This document shows, in pieces, positions 1 to 6,921 of a stretch of DNA of 35,155 nucleotides (the first letter of the stretch is position 1; each line of letters starts with the position of its first letter). The position numbers and the translations under genes are program-made. The notes below the pieces were generated by a model. The model did no database searches. It was not told the DNA's origin and saw only the letters and a list, made by a program, of their open reading frames with translations. The stretch spans positions 1 through 35,155 of the forward strand of contig NZ_JAAVJD010000033.1 in assembly GCF_012033735.1 (NCBI RefSeq). The letters are read 5' to 3'. This stretch comes from Streptomyces lonarensis. Its GTDB lineage: Bacteria > Actinomycetota > Actinomycetes > Streptomycetales > Streptomycetaceae.

Positions 1-1088
1 GGCGGCAGCCGGTCCAGGGTGCGGCGCGCCGCCGCGACCGTCGCGGCCGCCTGCTGCTCGTCGTCCGACCGGGTCCACACCGCCGGGACGTCGTGCACGC
101 CGATGACCCGCGCGGTCAGCTCCGGGTCGCCCAGCCGTTCCGCCGCCTGCACGGCGGCCAACCGGTGGCGGCGGGCCTGCGCCAGCCCTCCCCCGCCGGT
201 GACCGCGAGATCGCGCACCAGCCCCGCCGTGGACTCCAGCCGGGCGCGGGAGCCCGCCCGCACCTCGGTGTCGTAGGCGGCGCGGGCGCTCTCCCACACC
301 TGGTCGGCCGGGTCGGCGCGGTCCGGGTCCAGGTGGGGCGCCTGCCGCAGCACGTCCTCCTCCAGGCGGCGCAGCCGCGGGCCGGGGTCGAGACCCAGAT
401 CGTCGCGGAGCGTCGTGCGGGCCCGCCGCACCACGGCGAGGGCGTCGCCCTGGCGGCCGACGCGGTACAGCGACAGTGCGAGCAGCCGCCAGCCCTCCTC
501 GCGCCACGGCTGCGCCGTGACGTGCGCGTCGAGGTCGGCGGCGGCCCGTTCTGCCGCACCGGCGGCGAGGTGCGCCGCCGCGAGCCGTTCCACCGCGTGC
601 AGCCGCAGCTCGGTCAGCCGCCCGCGTTCGGCGCGCACCCAGGCCGCGTCACCGAGCTCCGCCAGGGCGGGGCCGCGCCACAGGCCGAGGGCTGCGGAGA
701 GCCGTGCCGCCGTCGCGGGCGGCGCCTCCCCGTGCGGGTCGGCGGCGAGAGCGGCCTCGAACCGCCAGGCGTCCACCGCCTCCGGCGCGGGTCGCAGCGC
801 GTAGCCGGGGCCCTCCGTCACCAGGAGCTGCGGGCGGGCGCGCGGCGGGCGGTCCGGCTCCAGCGCGCGGCGCAGCGCCGCGACGAAGGTGCGGACGGCG
901 CCTGCGCCGTCCGCCGGCGGCTCCTCTCCCCAGAGGTCCGCGACCAGCCGGTCGACGGGGACCACGTGCCGGCGCGCCACCACCAGCCGCGCCAGCACGG
1001 CGCGGTGCCGCGGTCCGCGCAGCGCCAGCGGCGCACCGTCCGCCGCCTGGGCGATGACCGGGCCCAGTACACCGAAGGACACCGGCAT
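1..1088 (-). CDS. SARP/AfsR-family transcriptional regulator, C-terminus cut by window edge
   Basis: The frame starts at an ATG at 1088 and stays open to the left edge, giving about 362 residues. The protein begins MPVSFGVLGPV. It then shows an OmpR-type winged helix (about residues 5-95; RGPRHRAVLARL, then VDRLVADLWGEEPPADGAGAVRTFVAALRRAL). A bacterial transcriptional activation domain follows (about 100-245; ALGLWRGPALAEL, then EEGWRLLALSLYRVGRQGDALAVVRRART in two halves). After these comes an Ala/Arg-rich helical region (about 265-362) containing GDPELTARVIG, as in the longer SARPs that carry a C-terminal sensory half. SARPs are DNA-binding activators, often of secondary metabolism, that recognise heptamer direct repeats. 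It is divergent from the hydrolase at 1215, which makes that gene a likely target. The family call is firm; the target and missing C-terminus are unknown. Confidence 0.9.
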   Translation of the reverse strand, partial: MPVSFGVLGPVIAQAADGAPLALRGPRHRAVLARLVVARRHVVPVDRLVADLWGEEPPADGAGAVRTFVAALRRALEPDRPPRARPQLLVTEGPGYALRPAPEAVDAWRFEAALAADPHGEAPPATAARLSAALGLWRGPALAELGDAAWVRAERGRLTELRLHAVERLAAAHLAAGAAERAAADLDAHVTAQPWREEGWRLLALSLYRVGRQGDALAVVRRARTTLRDDLGLDPGPRLRRLEEDVLRQAPHLDPDRADPADQVWESARAAYDTEVRAGSRARLESTAGLVRDLAVTGGGGLAQARRHRLAAVQAAERLGDPELTARVIGVHDVPAVWTRSDDEQQAAATVAAARRTLDRLP

Positions 1089-1122
1089 CGTCGACTCCTG
1101 CCCGCGCGCGGCGCGGACCGCG

Positions 1123-1143
1123 TTCGCTCATCGGTTGCTCATC
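1123..1143. promoter_or_regulatory. Heptamer direct repeats with 11-bp period, candidate SARP box
   Basis: GCTCATC occurs at 1126-1132 and again at 1137-1143, with start-to-start spacing of exactly 11 bp, between the divergent SARP and hydrolase genes. SARP-binding sites are heptamer direct repeats with 11- or 22-bp periodicity. I see no good -10 hexamer 8 bp from either repeat, so the assignment is tentative. Confidence 0.35.
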
Positions 1144-1214
1144 CGCGGCCCGCAGGGTGGGACCACCGGCCGCCCGGCACCGCGGCGGCTCCGACTGTTC
1201 GGAAGAGGCACACC

Positions 1215-2105
1215 ATGACACAGCCCGTACCCGGCTTCGCCACCCGACGCGTCCGCGTCGACGACGGCGTGGCGCTCGACGTCTCGGTGGGCGGCTCGGG
1301 GCCGCCGCTGGTGCTGCTGCACGGGTTCCCGCAGACCCGTCTGATGTGGCGCCACGTCGCCGCGGAACTCGCCGCGGACCACACGGTGCTCTGCCCCGAC
1401 CTCCGCGGTTACGGGGCGAGCGGCAAGCCGGCGGCGGTGGACGAGGACACCTACTCCAAGCGCACCATGGCGCGGGACGTCGTGCGGCTGGCCGCCGCGC
1501 TGGGACACGAGCGGTTCGCGCTCGCCGGCCACGACCGGGGCGCGCTGGTGGCGTTCCGGGCGGGGCTGGACCACCCGGAGGCCGTGTCGCACCTCGCCTG
1601 TCTGGACGTGCTGCCGACCGTGGACATGTGGGAGGCGCTGCGCGGCGCGGACGCGGCGGTCGCCTTCCACCTGTACCTGATGGCCCAGCCCCCCGGGCTG
1701 CCGGAGCGGATGATCGAGGCCGCCGGGGACTCCTTCTTCGGCTGGTTCCTGGATGCCTGGGCGCGGGAGGGGTCGGCGCTGCCGCCCGAGGTGCGCGAGC
1801 ACTACCTGGCGGCCTCGCGGGCTGCGGTGCCGTCGGTGGTGGCCGACTTCCGGGCGTCGGCGGGGGTGGACCTGCGGCACGACCGGGAGGACCGGGCGAC
1901 GGGCCGGCGGCTCACCATGCCCGTCTCGGTGCTGCAGCAGGACTGGGGCGCCGCGCTCGGTTACGACGCGCGGGCGCTGTGGGAGGCGTGGGCCCCGCGG
2001 TTGCGGCACCGGACGGTCGCCTGCGGGCACTTCATGGCGGAGGAGGACCCCGGCGCCGTCGTCGCGGCCCTCCGCGAGCTGCTGGCGGTCGACGCGGACC
2101 GCTGA
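1215..2105 (+). CDS. Alpha/beta hydrolase of the dehalogenase/epoxide hydrolase type
   Basis: This 296-residue protein starts at an ATG preceded by GGAAGAGG. It has the oxyanion-hole motif HGFPQT (36-41), DLRGYG (62-67) and the nucleophile elbow GHDRGA. The nucleophile is Asp107 rather than Ser, which is typical of fluoroacetate/haloalkane dehalogenases and epoxide hydrolases. Asp131 (in CLDVLP) and His272 (in CGHF) complete the likely triad. The closest pattern is fluoroacetate dehalogenase, with a His at 152 before the AQP segment. However, the Trp that follows this His in the fluoride pocket is Leu153 here. Defluorination is therefore doubtful; another haloacid or an epoxide is possible. 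The gene is monocistronic, faces the divergent SARP gene and ends at a strong hairpin. Confidence 0.85.
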   Translation: MTQPVPGFATRRVRVDDGVALDVSVGGSGPPLVLLHGFPQTRLMWRHVAAELAADHTVLCPDLRGYGASGKPAAVDEDTYSKRTMARDVVRLAAALGHERFALAGHDRGALVAFRAGLDHPEAVSHLACLDVLPTVDMWEALRGADAAVAFHLYLMAQPPGLPERMIEAAGDSFFGWFLDAWAREGSALPPEVREHYLAASRAAVPSVVADFRASAGVDLRHDREDRATGRRLTMPVSVLQQDWGAALGYDARALWEAWAPRLRHRTVACGHFMAEEDPGAVVAALRELLAVDADR

Positions 2106-2122
2106 ACCCCTGAACCGGTGGG

Positions 2123-2157
2123 GGCGGTGCGGCGGGGCGGACGGCCCGCCGACCGCC
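2123..2157. terminator. Bidirectional hairpin between convergent hydrolase and tetR genes
   Basis: The arms GGCGGT (2123-2128) plus CGGCGGG (2130-2136) pair with CCCGCCG (2145-2151) plus ACCGCC (2152-2157). This gives 13 base pairs with a single bulged G at 2129 and an 8-nt loop. It lies between two converging genes, as expected of a shared terminator. There is no U-tract, which is normal in this GC range. Confidence 0.65.
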
Positions 2158-2194
2158 TCTGCCGTGCTGCCGCCGTGCCGCGGCGGGCAGGCCG

Positions 2195-2824
2195 TCAGCT
2201 CCGGGGCCGCACCAGGCCGGCGAGGAGCACGGCGTAGCGGTCGAGTGTCTCGCGGGCGGCGTCGTCGTCCCGATGGGACAGCCAGAGGGTGGTTGCCCCG
2301 CTGAAGACGGTGAGCACCATCTCGGCCATCTCCGCGGTCCCGCGCGCGTACTCGACGTGCGCCTCGGCGGCGAAGCGGTCCAGGTTCTCCGCGGTGCGTT
2401 CCAGGTAGCTGCGGTGTTCCCAGGCGGGCAACCCGCTCAGCTCGGGCTCGCGGAGCGCCAGCCCGGTCAGGTCGGTGAGGACCCGTTGGGCGTCGGGGTC
2501 CGCCACGACGGTCTCCCAGTAGGCGCGGAAGAGCGTGCGGAGGTTGTCGGCGGGCGGCGCCCCGGGGTCCACCTCGGGCCAGACCGCGCTCAGGTCGACG
2601 TCGATGTCGGTGGTGAGCAGCGCCGCGTACAGCTCGCGCTTGGAGCGGAAGCAGTAGTGGAACGCGCCGTGCGGCATGCCGGCCTCGGCGCAGATGGCGC
2701 GGGTGGTGGCGGCGCCGACGCCGTCGCGCTTCATGACCCGCAGCGCGGCCTGCGTCAGCAGCTCGCGGCGGGCTTCGACCGGCAGGTTCTTCCGGGGGGA
2801 CCGCGCGGTCCCGGCGCTCTCCAT
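2195..2824 (-). CDS. TetR-family transcriptional repressor
   Basis: This 209-residue protein starts at MESAG. An N-terminal TetR helix-turn-helix spans about residues 15-62: RRELLTQAALRVM, then ATTRAICAEAGMPHGAFHYCF, then RSKRELYAALL. The C-terminal ligand-binding half (about 70-205) is helical and shows no recognisable effector signature. The upstream region carries a perfect 17-bp inverted repeat overlapping the promoter of the divergent GNAT gene, so this protein most likely represses that gene and itself. The ATG chosen lies about 20 bp from the palindrome edge, leaving room for a short or nearly leaderless transcript. The inducer is unknown. Confidence 0.9.
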   Translation of the reverse strand: MESAGTARSPRKNLPVEARRELLTQAALRVMKRDGVGAATTRAICAEAGMPHGAFHYCFRSKRELYAALLTTDIDVDLSAVWPEVDPGAPPADNLRTLFRAYWETVVADPDAQRVLTDLTGLALREPELSGLPAWEHRSYLERTAENLDRFAAEAHVEYARGTAEMAEMVLTVFSGATTLWLSHRDDDAARETLDRYAVLLAGLVRPRS

Positions 2825-2845
2825 GGGGCCAGCGTACCCAGTTCT

Positions 2846-2893
2846 GGCCAGGTGGCCAGGTCGCTTGACCTGGCCACCTGGCCAAGTTAGGTT
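2846..2893 (+). promoter_or_regulatory. TetR operator overlapping the GNAT promoter
   Basis: The left arm GGCCAGGTGGCCAGGTC (2846-2862) and its exact reverse complement (2867-2883) are separated by GCTT. The palindrome covers a promoter reading toward the GNAT gene: TTGACC (2865-2870), a 17-bp spacer and TAGGTT (2888-2893). Repressor bound here would block RNA polymerase. Each arm also contains the shorter repeat GGCCAGGTGGCCAGG, so two dimers may bind. Confidence 0.85.
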
Positions 2894-2993
2894 GCGAGGC
2901 AGACGACGACCGCCGCGTCCCCGCCCCGACCAGCGGGAACCGGGCCGTGAACCCGCCGGTACCGCCGTCGCATCGCACCGAGGAGGCTCCCCC

Positions 2994-3596
2994 ATGGTCC
3001 GGATCGAGACCGCGACGGCGGACGACACCGAGGAGGCCGCCGCCGTGCTCGCCGAGGCGTTCGCGGCCGACCCGGTCATCGCACGCTTCGTCCCGCCGAC
3101 GGCGTCCCGCCGCGAACAGCGGCTGCGCGGCATGTTCCGCGGCGCCGTCCGGGCGGCCGGCCCGGCCAACGTCGACATCGCCCGGGACGACGCGGGCGGC
3201 GGGGAGATCCTCGGGGTCGCGGTCTGGCGCGCTCCCGAGGGCGGCGCGGGACCGGTCGGGGCGCTCGCCGCGCTCGGCAGCGCGCTGGCGGCGCTGGGCC
3301 CGCGCGGGGTGCTGCTGCTGGGCCGGTACAACCGCGCGCTGCGCCCCCACGTCCCGGAGGAGCCGCACTGGCACCTGGAGGACATCGGCACCCGCGCCGC
3401 GGCGCGGGGACTGGGCGTCGGCCGGGCGCTGCTCACCCACCGGCTGGCGATCGTGGACGACTCCGGGCGCCCGGCGGTGCTGGAGGCGACGACGCCGGCC
3501 AGCCGCCGGCTGTACGAGCGGTTCGGCTTCGCCGCGGCGGCCGAGCCCGACAGCGGCCCGCTGTCGGGTGCCGCGGTCATGGTCCGCCCCGCCTGA
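2994..3596 (+). CDS. GNAT-family N-acetyltransferase
   Basis: The 200-residue protein starts at an ATG after a GAGGAGG ribosome-binding site. It has the GNAT fold order: an N-terminal ETATADDTEEAAAVLAEAF segment, a central strand region, and the acetyl-CoA pyrophosphate loop ARGLGVGRALL (137-147). The last motif, LEATTPASRRLYERFGF (163-179), is the usual motif B of small-molecule acetyltransferases. GNAT enzymes move an acetyl group from acetyl-CoA to an amine; the substrate cannot be read here. Control by an adjacent TetR repressor is typical of detoxification enzymes, so acetylation of a toxic amine or antibiotic is a reasonable inference only. It ends just before a 15-bp hairpin. Confidence 0.88.
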   Translation: MVRIETATADDTEEAAAVLAEAFAADPVIARFVPPTASRREQRLRGMFRGAVRAAGPANVDIARDDAGGGEILGVAVWRAPEGGAGPVGALAALGSALAALGPRGVLLLGRYNRALRPHVPEEPHWHLEDIGTRAAARGLGVGRALLTHRLAIVDDSGRPAVLEATTPASRRLYERFGFAAAAEPDSGPLSGAAVMVRPA

Positions 3597-3599
3597 CGA

Positions 3600-3642
3600 C
3601 AGGCCGGGCACGCGGCGCGCACTCCGGCGCGTGCCCGGCCTG
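3600..3642. terminator. Hairpin terminator after the GNAT gene
   Basis: CAGGCCGGGCACGCG (3600-3614) and its exact reverse complement (3628-3642) form a 15-bp stem with a 13-nt loop. The stem begins four bases after the GNAT stop codon. Confidence 0.8.
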
Positions 3643-3784
3643 CCGCGCAACTCCGGGCCGGCACGCCGGGCATGACGGGAGTCAGCCTGGGCAGGCGCCC
3701 CGACGAACGAGTGACGGACGAGGGGACGAGCCCTCCGGGTCGGTGGGGACACCGGCCCGGGAACGCAGTCTCCGGGAGGTCGAC

Positions 3785-3991
3785 ATGAGCGTCGCAGGAA
3801 CCAGCCGCCGTCTCACGGGGCACGCCAAGGAAACCGTAGGCAAGCTGACCGGCAGCAAGCGGCTGCGGGTGAGTGGCCGCTTGGACCGCATCCGGGGAGG
3901 CCTCACCAACGGCCTGTCACGTCTGCGGCACCGGGCGTCCGGGGTGCAGAGCTCCGTGGCGTCCTCGGGTCGCCGCGTGGCGCGGCGCTAG
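3785..3991 (+). CDS. CsbD-like small stress protein
   Basis: This 68-residue basic protein starts at an ATG after GGGAGG. The segment TGHAKETVGKLTGSKRLRVSGRLDRI (11-36) matches the CsbD pattern of a KxKAKExxGKxTGxxxLxxxGxxD repeat. The second half, rich in Arg and Ser and ending VASSGRRVARR, departs from the usual CsbD tail and may contact nucleic acid or membrane. CsbD proteins are general-stress proteins of unknown biochemical role. The gene stands alone between two strong terminators. Confidence 0.75.
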   Translation: MSVAGTSRRLTGHAKETVGKLTGSKRLRVSGRLDRIRGGLTNGLSRLRHRASGVQSSVASSGRRVARR

Positions 3992-4033
3992 CCCACCCGC
4001 CCGCAGGAACCATGCCCGCCGGCCGCGCGGGCA

Positions 4034-4078
4034 ACGACGGTGGCGGGACGCCCTTTCGGGGCGTCCCGCCACCGTCGT
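4034..4078. terminator. 20-bp perfect hairpin terminator
   Basis: ACGACGGTGGCGGGACGCCC (4034-4053) and its exact reverse complement (4059-4078) are separated by TTTCG. It lies 43 bases after the csbD-like stop and separates that gene from the sulfite-oxidase region. It is one of the strongest hairpins in the window. Confidence 0.85.
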
Positions 4079-4161
4079 GCGTGCGATGGCCACGCCGTGC
4101 CACCGCCGCGGGCGTGCTCCCGATGGCCGAATCCCGGCGGACGTGCCGGGGTCGCCGCCCC

Positions 4162-4167
4162 TACGAT
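4162..4167 (+). promoter_or_regulatory. -10 element TACGAT placed for a leaderless transcript
   Basis: TACGAT matches the actinobacterial TANNNT -10 consensus. Seven bases separate it from a GTG at 4175, the spacing expected when transcription starts at the start codon. No good -35 hexamer is visible 17-18 bp upstream, as is common for such promoters. Confidence 0.5.
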
Positions 4168-4174
4168 GTTCTTC

Positions 4175-4276
4175 GTGACCGCCAGCCGACCGGCCTTCTC
4201 GGCCGTCCCCGCCGCCGCGTCCCACCGCGCCGCCGCGAGCCGCTGCTGTCGCTCCTGTTGTCCCGGCTGCCGCTGA
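4175..4276 (+). CDS. Cysteine-rich small ORF, candidate leaderless attenuator peptide
   Basis: A 33-codon frame runs from a GTG seven bases after a TACGAT -10 to a TGA. Its last ten residues are CCRSCCPGCR: five Cys codons, three of them the normally rare TGT or adjacent to one, just before the stop. An alternative ATG at 4166 in the same frame would give 36 residues but overlaps the -10. Polycysteine leaderless small ORFs are known in mycobacteria as cysteine-responsive attenuators of sulfur genes. This ORF lies upstream of a sulfite-oxidase-family gene (start 4509), which fits a sulfur-sensing role. The first 23 residues look unremarkable, so chance cannot be excluded. Confidence 0.45.
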   Translation: MTASRPAFSAVPAAASHRAAASRCCRSCCPGCR

Positions 4277-4321
4277 TCCCGCTCCCTGGCCCGGTTCCGT
4301 TCCGGCGCACGCCTCCTCCCG

Positions 4322-4372
4322 GCGGTGGCGCTCCCGCCCGGGCCCGGCGACGCCGGATGACGTCGCCACCGC
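4322..4372 (+). promoter_or_regulatory. Two mutually exclusive hairpins, possible attenuator
   Basis: GCGGTGGCG (4322-4330) pairs with CGCCACCGC (4364-4372). GGCGACG (4346-4352) pairs with CGTCGCC (4361-4367). The right arms overlap at 4364-4367, so the two stems compete. The element sits between the Cys-rich small ORF and the molybdoenzyme gene, where an attenuator would be expected. In this base composition such stems also arise by chance. Confidence 0.3.
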
Positions 4373-4508
4373 GTCCTCCCCCGCCTCTCCCCGCGGTCGA
4401 CCGACGCCTGTCGCGTGCCCCGCCCCGCCGTGCAGCGCCCCGCTGCCCCCAGGGGCGGTGGTGCGCCGCGGGCGAGGCGCGTCGGCCGTCCCGACGAAAG
4501 CAGGCCCC

Positions 4509-5798
4509 GTGTCCCGTTCTCCCCTTCCCCACGACGACGAGGCGGCGTACGACCGCGATCGTGCCGCGCGGTTCCTCGACGGTGCGGCCCGCGCCGACGG
4601 GGTGTCGCGGCGCGCGCTGCTCGGTCTGCTCGCCGCCGCGCCGACCGCACTGCTGACCGGGACGGACCGCGCCGCCGCCGCACCGGCGGGCCCGGCGGCC
4701 GGGCTCGCCACGGTCGTCAAACCGCTGCCGCCGGAGCACTACCGGGTGCTCGGCACCAACGCCGAGACCCGGTGGGAGGCGCTGCGAGGCAGCGGCTTCA
4801 CCACCCCGAACAGCCACTTCTTCGTCCGCAACCACACCGCGACGCCGCTGATCGACCCCTCGGCCTGGCGACTCCGCGTCTGGGGCAGCGGGCTGCGCGG
4901 CGCACCGTCGCCGGAGAACGCCGTCGTGTTCGGTCTGCGGGAGTTGCGCCGCCTCCCGGCGGTGGAGCGCGCGGTGCTGGTCGAGTGCGCGGGCAACGGC
5001 CGCGGCTTCTACGCCTGGCAGCAGGGGCAGGAGGTGTCCGGCACGGACTGGGGGTTGGGCGCGATCGGCCTGGCCCGCTGGCGCGGCGTCCGGCTGGCGG
5101 ACGTGCTGCATCGGGCGGGGGTCACCTCGCGGGCGGTGGACGTGATGCCGCGGGGGCTGGATGCCCCCGTGACCAGCGGCGGGGTGGAGTTGGGCCGGGT
5201 GCGCCGTCCGCTGCCCCTCGCCAAGGCCCTCGACGACGTCCTCCTGGCCTACGAGATGAACGGCGAGCCGCTGCCACCGGACCACGGCGGCCCGGTGCGG
5301 GTGGTGGTGCCCTCGTGGGTCGGGATCTCCTCCGTCAAGTGGGTGGGCGACATCGAGGTCTCGGACACGGCGCTCCATTCGCCGTGGAACACGGAGCTGT
5401 ACCGCCTCTTCGGGCCGCGGCACCCCGAGGGCGGCAGCGCCCCGCTGACGCGGCAGACCGTCAAGAGCGCCTTCGAGCTGGCGCGCGACATCGAGGTACG
5501 CGCCGGTCGGACCCACCGGTTGCACGGCCGTTCCTGGTCCGGGCTGGGGACGGTGCGGAGCGTGGAGGTCAGCACCGACGGCGGGGCGCGCTGGCAGCGG
5601 GCACCGCTGCGTGACTCACCGCGGCGTGACGCCTGGGTCCGCTGGGAGTTGCCGTGGCGCCCCGCCCGGCGCGGCCCGGTCGACCTCCTCGCGCGGGCGA
5701 CCGACTCCGCCGGGCGCACGCAGCCGGCGGAGTCGGTGCACAACACCCAGGGCTACCTCTTCGACGCCGTCGTCCGGCACCGGGTGCAGGTGGTCTGA
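4509..5798 (+). CDS. Sulfite-oxidase-family molybdopterin oxidoreductase, Tat-exported
   Basis: The GTG at 4509 gives 429 residues. A twin-arginine signal (SRRALLGLLAAAPTALL, Arg34-Arg35) precedes an Ala-rich cleavage region near 55-60. The oxidoreductase molybdopterin domain (about 70-310) carries VECAGNGRGFYAW, whose Cys160 is the expected molybdenum ligand. It also carries the NSHFFVRNH and PSWVGISSVKWV segments typical of this family. A C-terminal Mo-co dimerisation domain (about 320-425) contains HGRSWSGLGTVRSVEVSTDGG. There is no heme or cytochrome b5 domain, so electrons must go to a separate carrier. Members oxidise sulfite or reduce or oxidise related substrates; substrate choice cannot be set by eye. 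The gene converges on the LacI gene at 5813 with only 14 bases between stops. Confidence 0.88.
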   Translation: MSRSPLPHDDEAAYDRDRAARFLDGAARADGVSRRALLGLLAAAPTALLTGTDRAAAAPAGPAAGLATVVKPLPPEHYRVLGTNAETRWEALRGSGFTTPNSHFFVRNHTATPLIDPSAWRLRVWGSGLRGAPSPENAVVFGLRELRRLPAVERAVLVECAGNGRGFYAWQQGQEVSGTDWGLGAIGLARWRGVRLADVLHRAGVTSRAVDVMPRGLDAPVTSGGVELGRVRRPLPLAKALDDVLLAYEMNGEPLPPDHGGPVRVVVPSWVGISSVKWVGDIEVSDTALHSPWNTELYRLFGPRHPEGGSAPLTRQTVKSAFELARDIEVRAGRTHRLHGRSWSGLGTVRSVEVSTDGGARWQRAPLRDSPRRDAWVRWELPWRPARRGPVDLLARATDSAGRTQPAESVHNTQGYLFDAVVRHRVQVV

Positions 5799-5812
5799 GC
5801 GCGCCCGCCGCG

Positions 5813-6859
5813 TCAGCCGGGGCGCGGTGCCCGGGAGGACCGCCGCACGACGAGTTCCGGCCGGAGGACCACCGCCCGGTGGTGGTGGTCCTCCGGCCGG
5901 GCTTCGGCGGCTCCCGCCTCCTCCGCCAGCAACCGCACCGCGACGCGGCCCAGCTCCTCGGCGGGCTGCCGCACCGAGGTGAGCGGCACGGCCGCCGCGG
6001 CGGCGAACTCGATGTCGTCGTACCCGACGAGGGCGACCTCGTCCGGGACCCGCACACCGGCGGTGACCAGGGTCTGCAGGACGCCGAGGGCCAGCAGGTC
6101 GTTGGCGCAGAACACCGCGGACGGCAGCGTGGGCAGCCCGAGCAGCCGGGCCCCGGCGTCCGCGCCGGACGCCACGTCGAGCCGCTCGGTGGCGAGCGAG
6201 GTCAGCGCGGACGCCGGCAGCCCCGCCTCGGTGAGGGCGGCGAGCGCCCCCGCGCGGCGGTCCTGGCACTGCGGCAGGTGCGGCGGCCCGCTGACCCAGG
6301 TGACCCGGCGGTGCCCCGCGGCGAGCAGGTGGCGCACGGCGAGGGCGCCGCCGGTGACGTCGTCCACGGCGACCGAGCACCCCTGGTCCGGCGGCAGTTC
6401 GCGGTCGACGTACACGTACGGGATGCCGTGGCGCCGGAACCGCTCCAGGTTGCCCCCGGAACTGTCGGCGGGCGTCACCAGCACACCCCGGACCCGCTGC
6501 TCGGCGAAGAGCGCCAGGTAGTCGGCCTCCTCGACGGCGCTCTCCGCGCTGCTGCACACCATGGTGCGCAGGCCGACCTCCGAGGCGGCCCGCTCCGCCC
6601 CCTTGGCCACCCCGGCGAAGAACGGGTTGGCGAGGTCCAGGACGAGGACCGCGACCATCCGGCTGCTGCCCGACCTCAGCTGACGGGCGGTCTCGCTGCG
6701 CACGTAGCCGAGCACCTCAATGGTGGTGAGCACCCGTCGGCGCGTGTCCGGGGAGACGGTGTCGGGCCGGTTCAGGACGTTGGAGACCGTGCCGACCGAG
6801 ACACCCGCCTCCCGCGCCACGTCCTTGATGCCGACCGCCGCCGCGTCCCGACGTGTCAT
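5813..6859 (-). CDS. LacI-family repressor of the rhamnose operon (RhaR-like)
   Basis: This 348-residue LacI protein has a helix-turn-helix at about residues 10-32 (IKDVAREAGVSVGTVSNVLN), the hinge helix (TARQLRSGSS) and a periplasmic-binding-like sensor domain. The sensor domain has VLVLDLANPFF, CANDLLALGVLQ and VALVGYDDIEF in the family order. It is the last gene of the rhamnose operon, 62 bp after the lutB-lutC stop. It most likely binds the TGAAA(C/G)GATTCA sites upstream of rhaI, giving autoregulation by L-rhamnose or a derivative. Actinobacterial rhamnose regulators of the LacI family are known, which supports this, but the link is inferred from context. Confidence 0.9.
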   Translation of the reverse strand: MTRRDAAAVGIKDVAREAGVSVGTVSNVLNRPDTVSPDTRRRVLTTIEVLGYVRSETARQLRSGSSRMVAVLVLDLANPFFAGVAKGAERAASEVGLRTMVCSSAESAVEEADYLALFAEQRVRGVLVTPADSSGGNLERFRRHGIPYVYVDRELPPDQGCSVAVDDVTGGALAVRHLLAAGHRRVTWVSGPPHLPQCQDRRAGALAALTEAGLPASALTSLATERLDVASGADAGARLLGLPTLPSAVFCANDLLALGVLQTLVTAGVRVPDEVALVGYDDIEFAAAAAVPLTSVRQPAEELGRVAVRLLAEEAGAAEARPEDHHHRAVVLRPELVVRRSSRAPRPG

Positions 6860-6921
6860 CGTCCCGCCCTCGTCCTCGCCGCCGCTCCGGCCGGGCCGTC
6901 GTCCGGGCCGTCCGGCCCCGG

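Noticed and set aside
1215..2105. Calling the hydrolase a fluoroacetate dehalogenase
   Set aside because: The fluoride-pocket Trp is Leu153, so only the broader family is supported.
1128..3752. An 874-codon open frame on the minus strand
   Set aside because: It crosses the hydrolase, TetR and GNAT genes in other frames and has no recognisable domain.
3692..3784. SigB promoter for the csbD-like gene
   Set aside because: A GGGT is present, but no GTTT at the right distance upstream.
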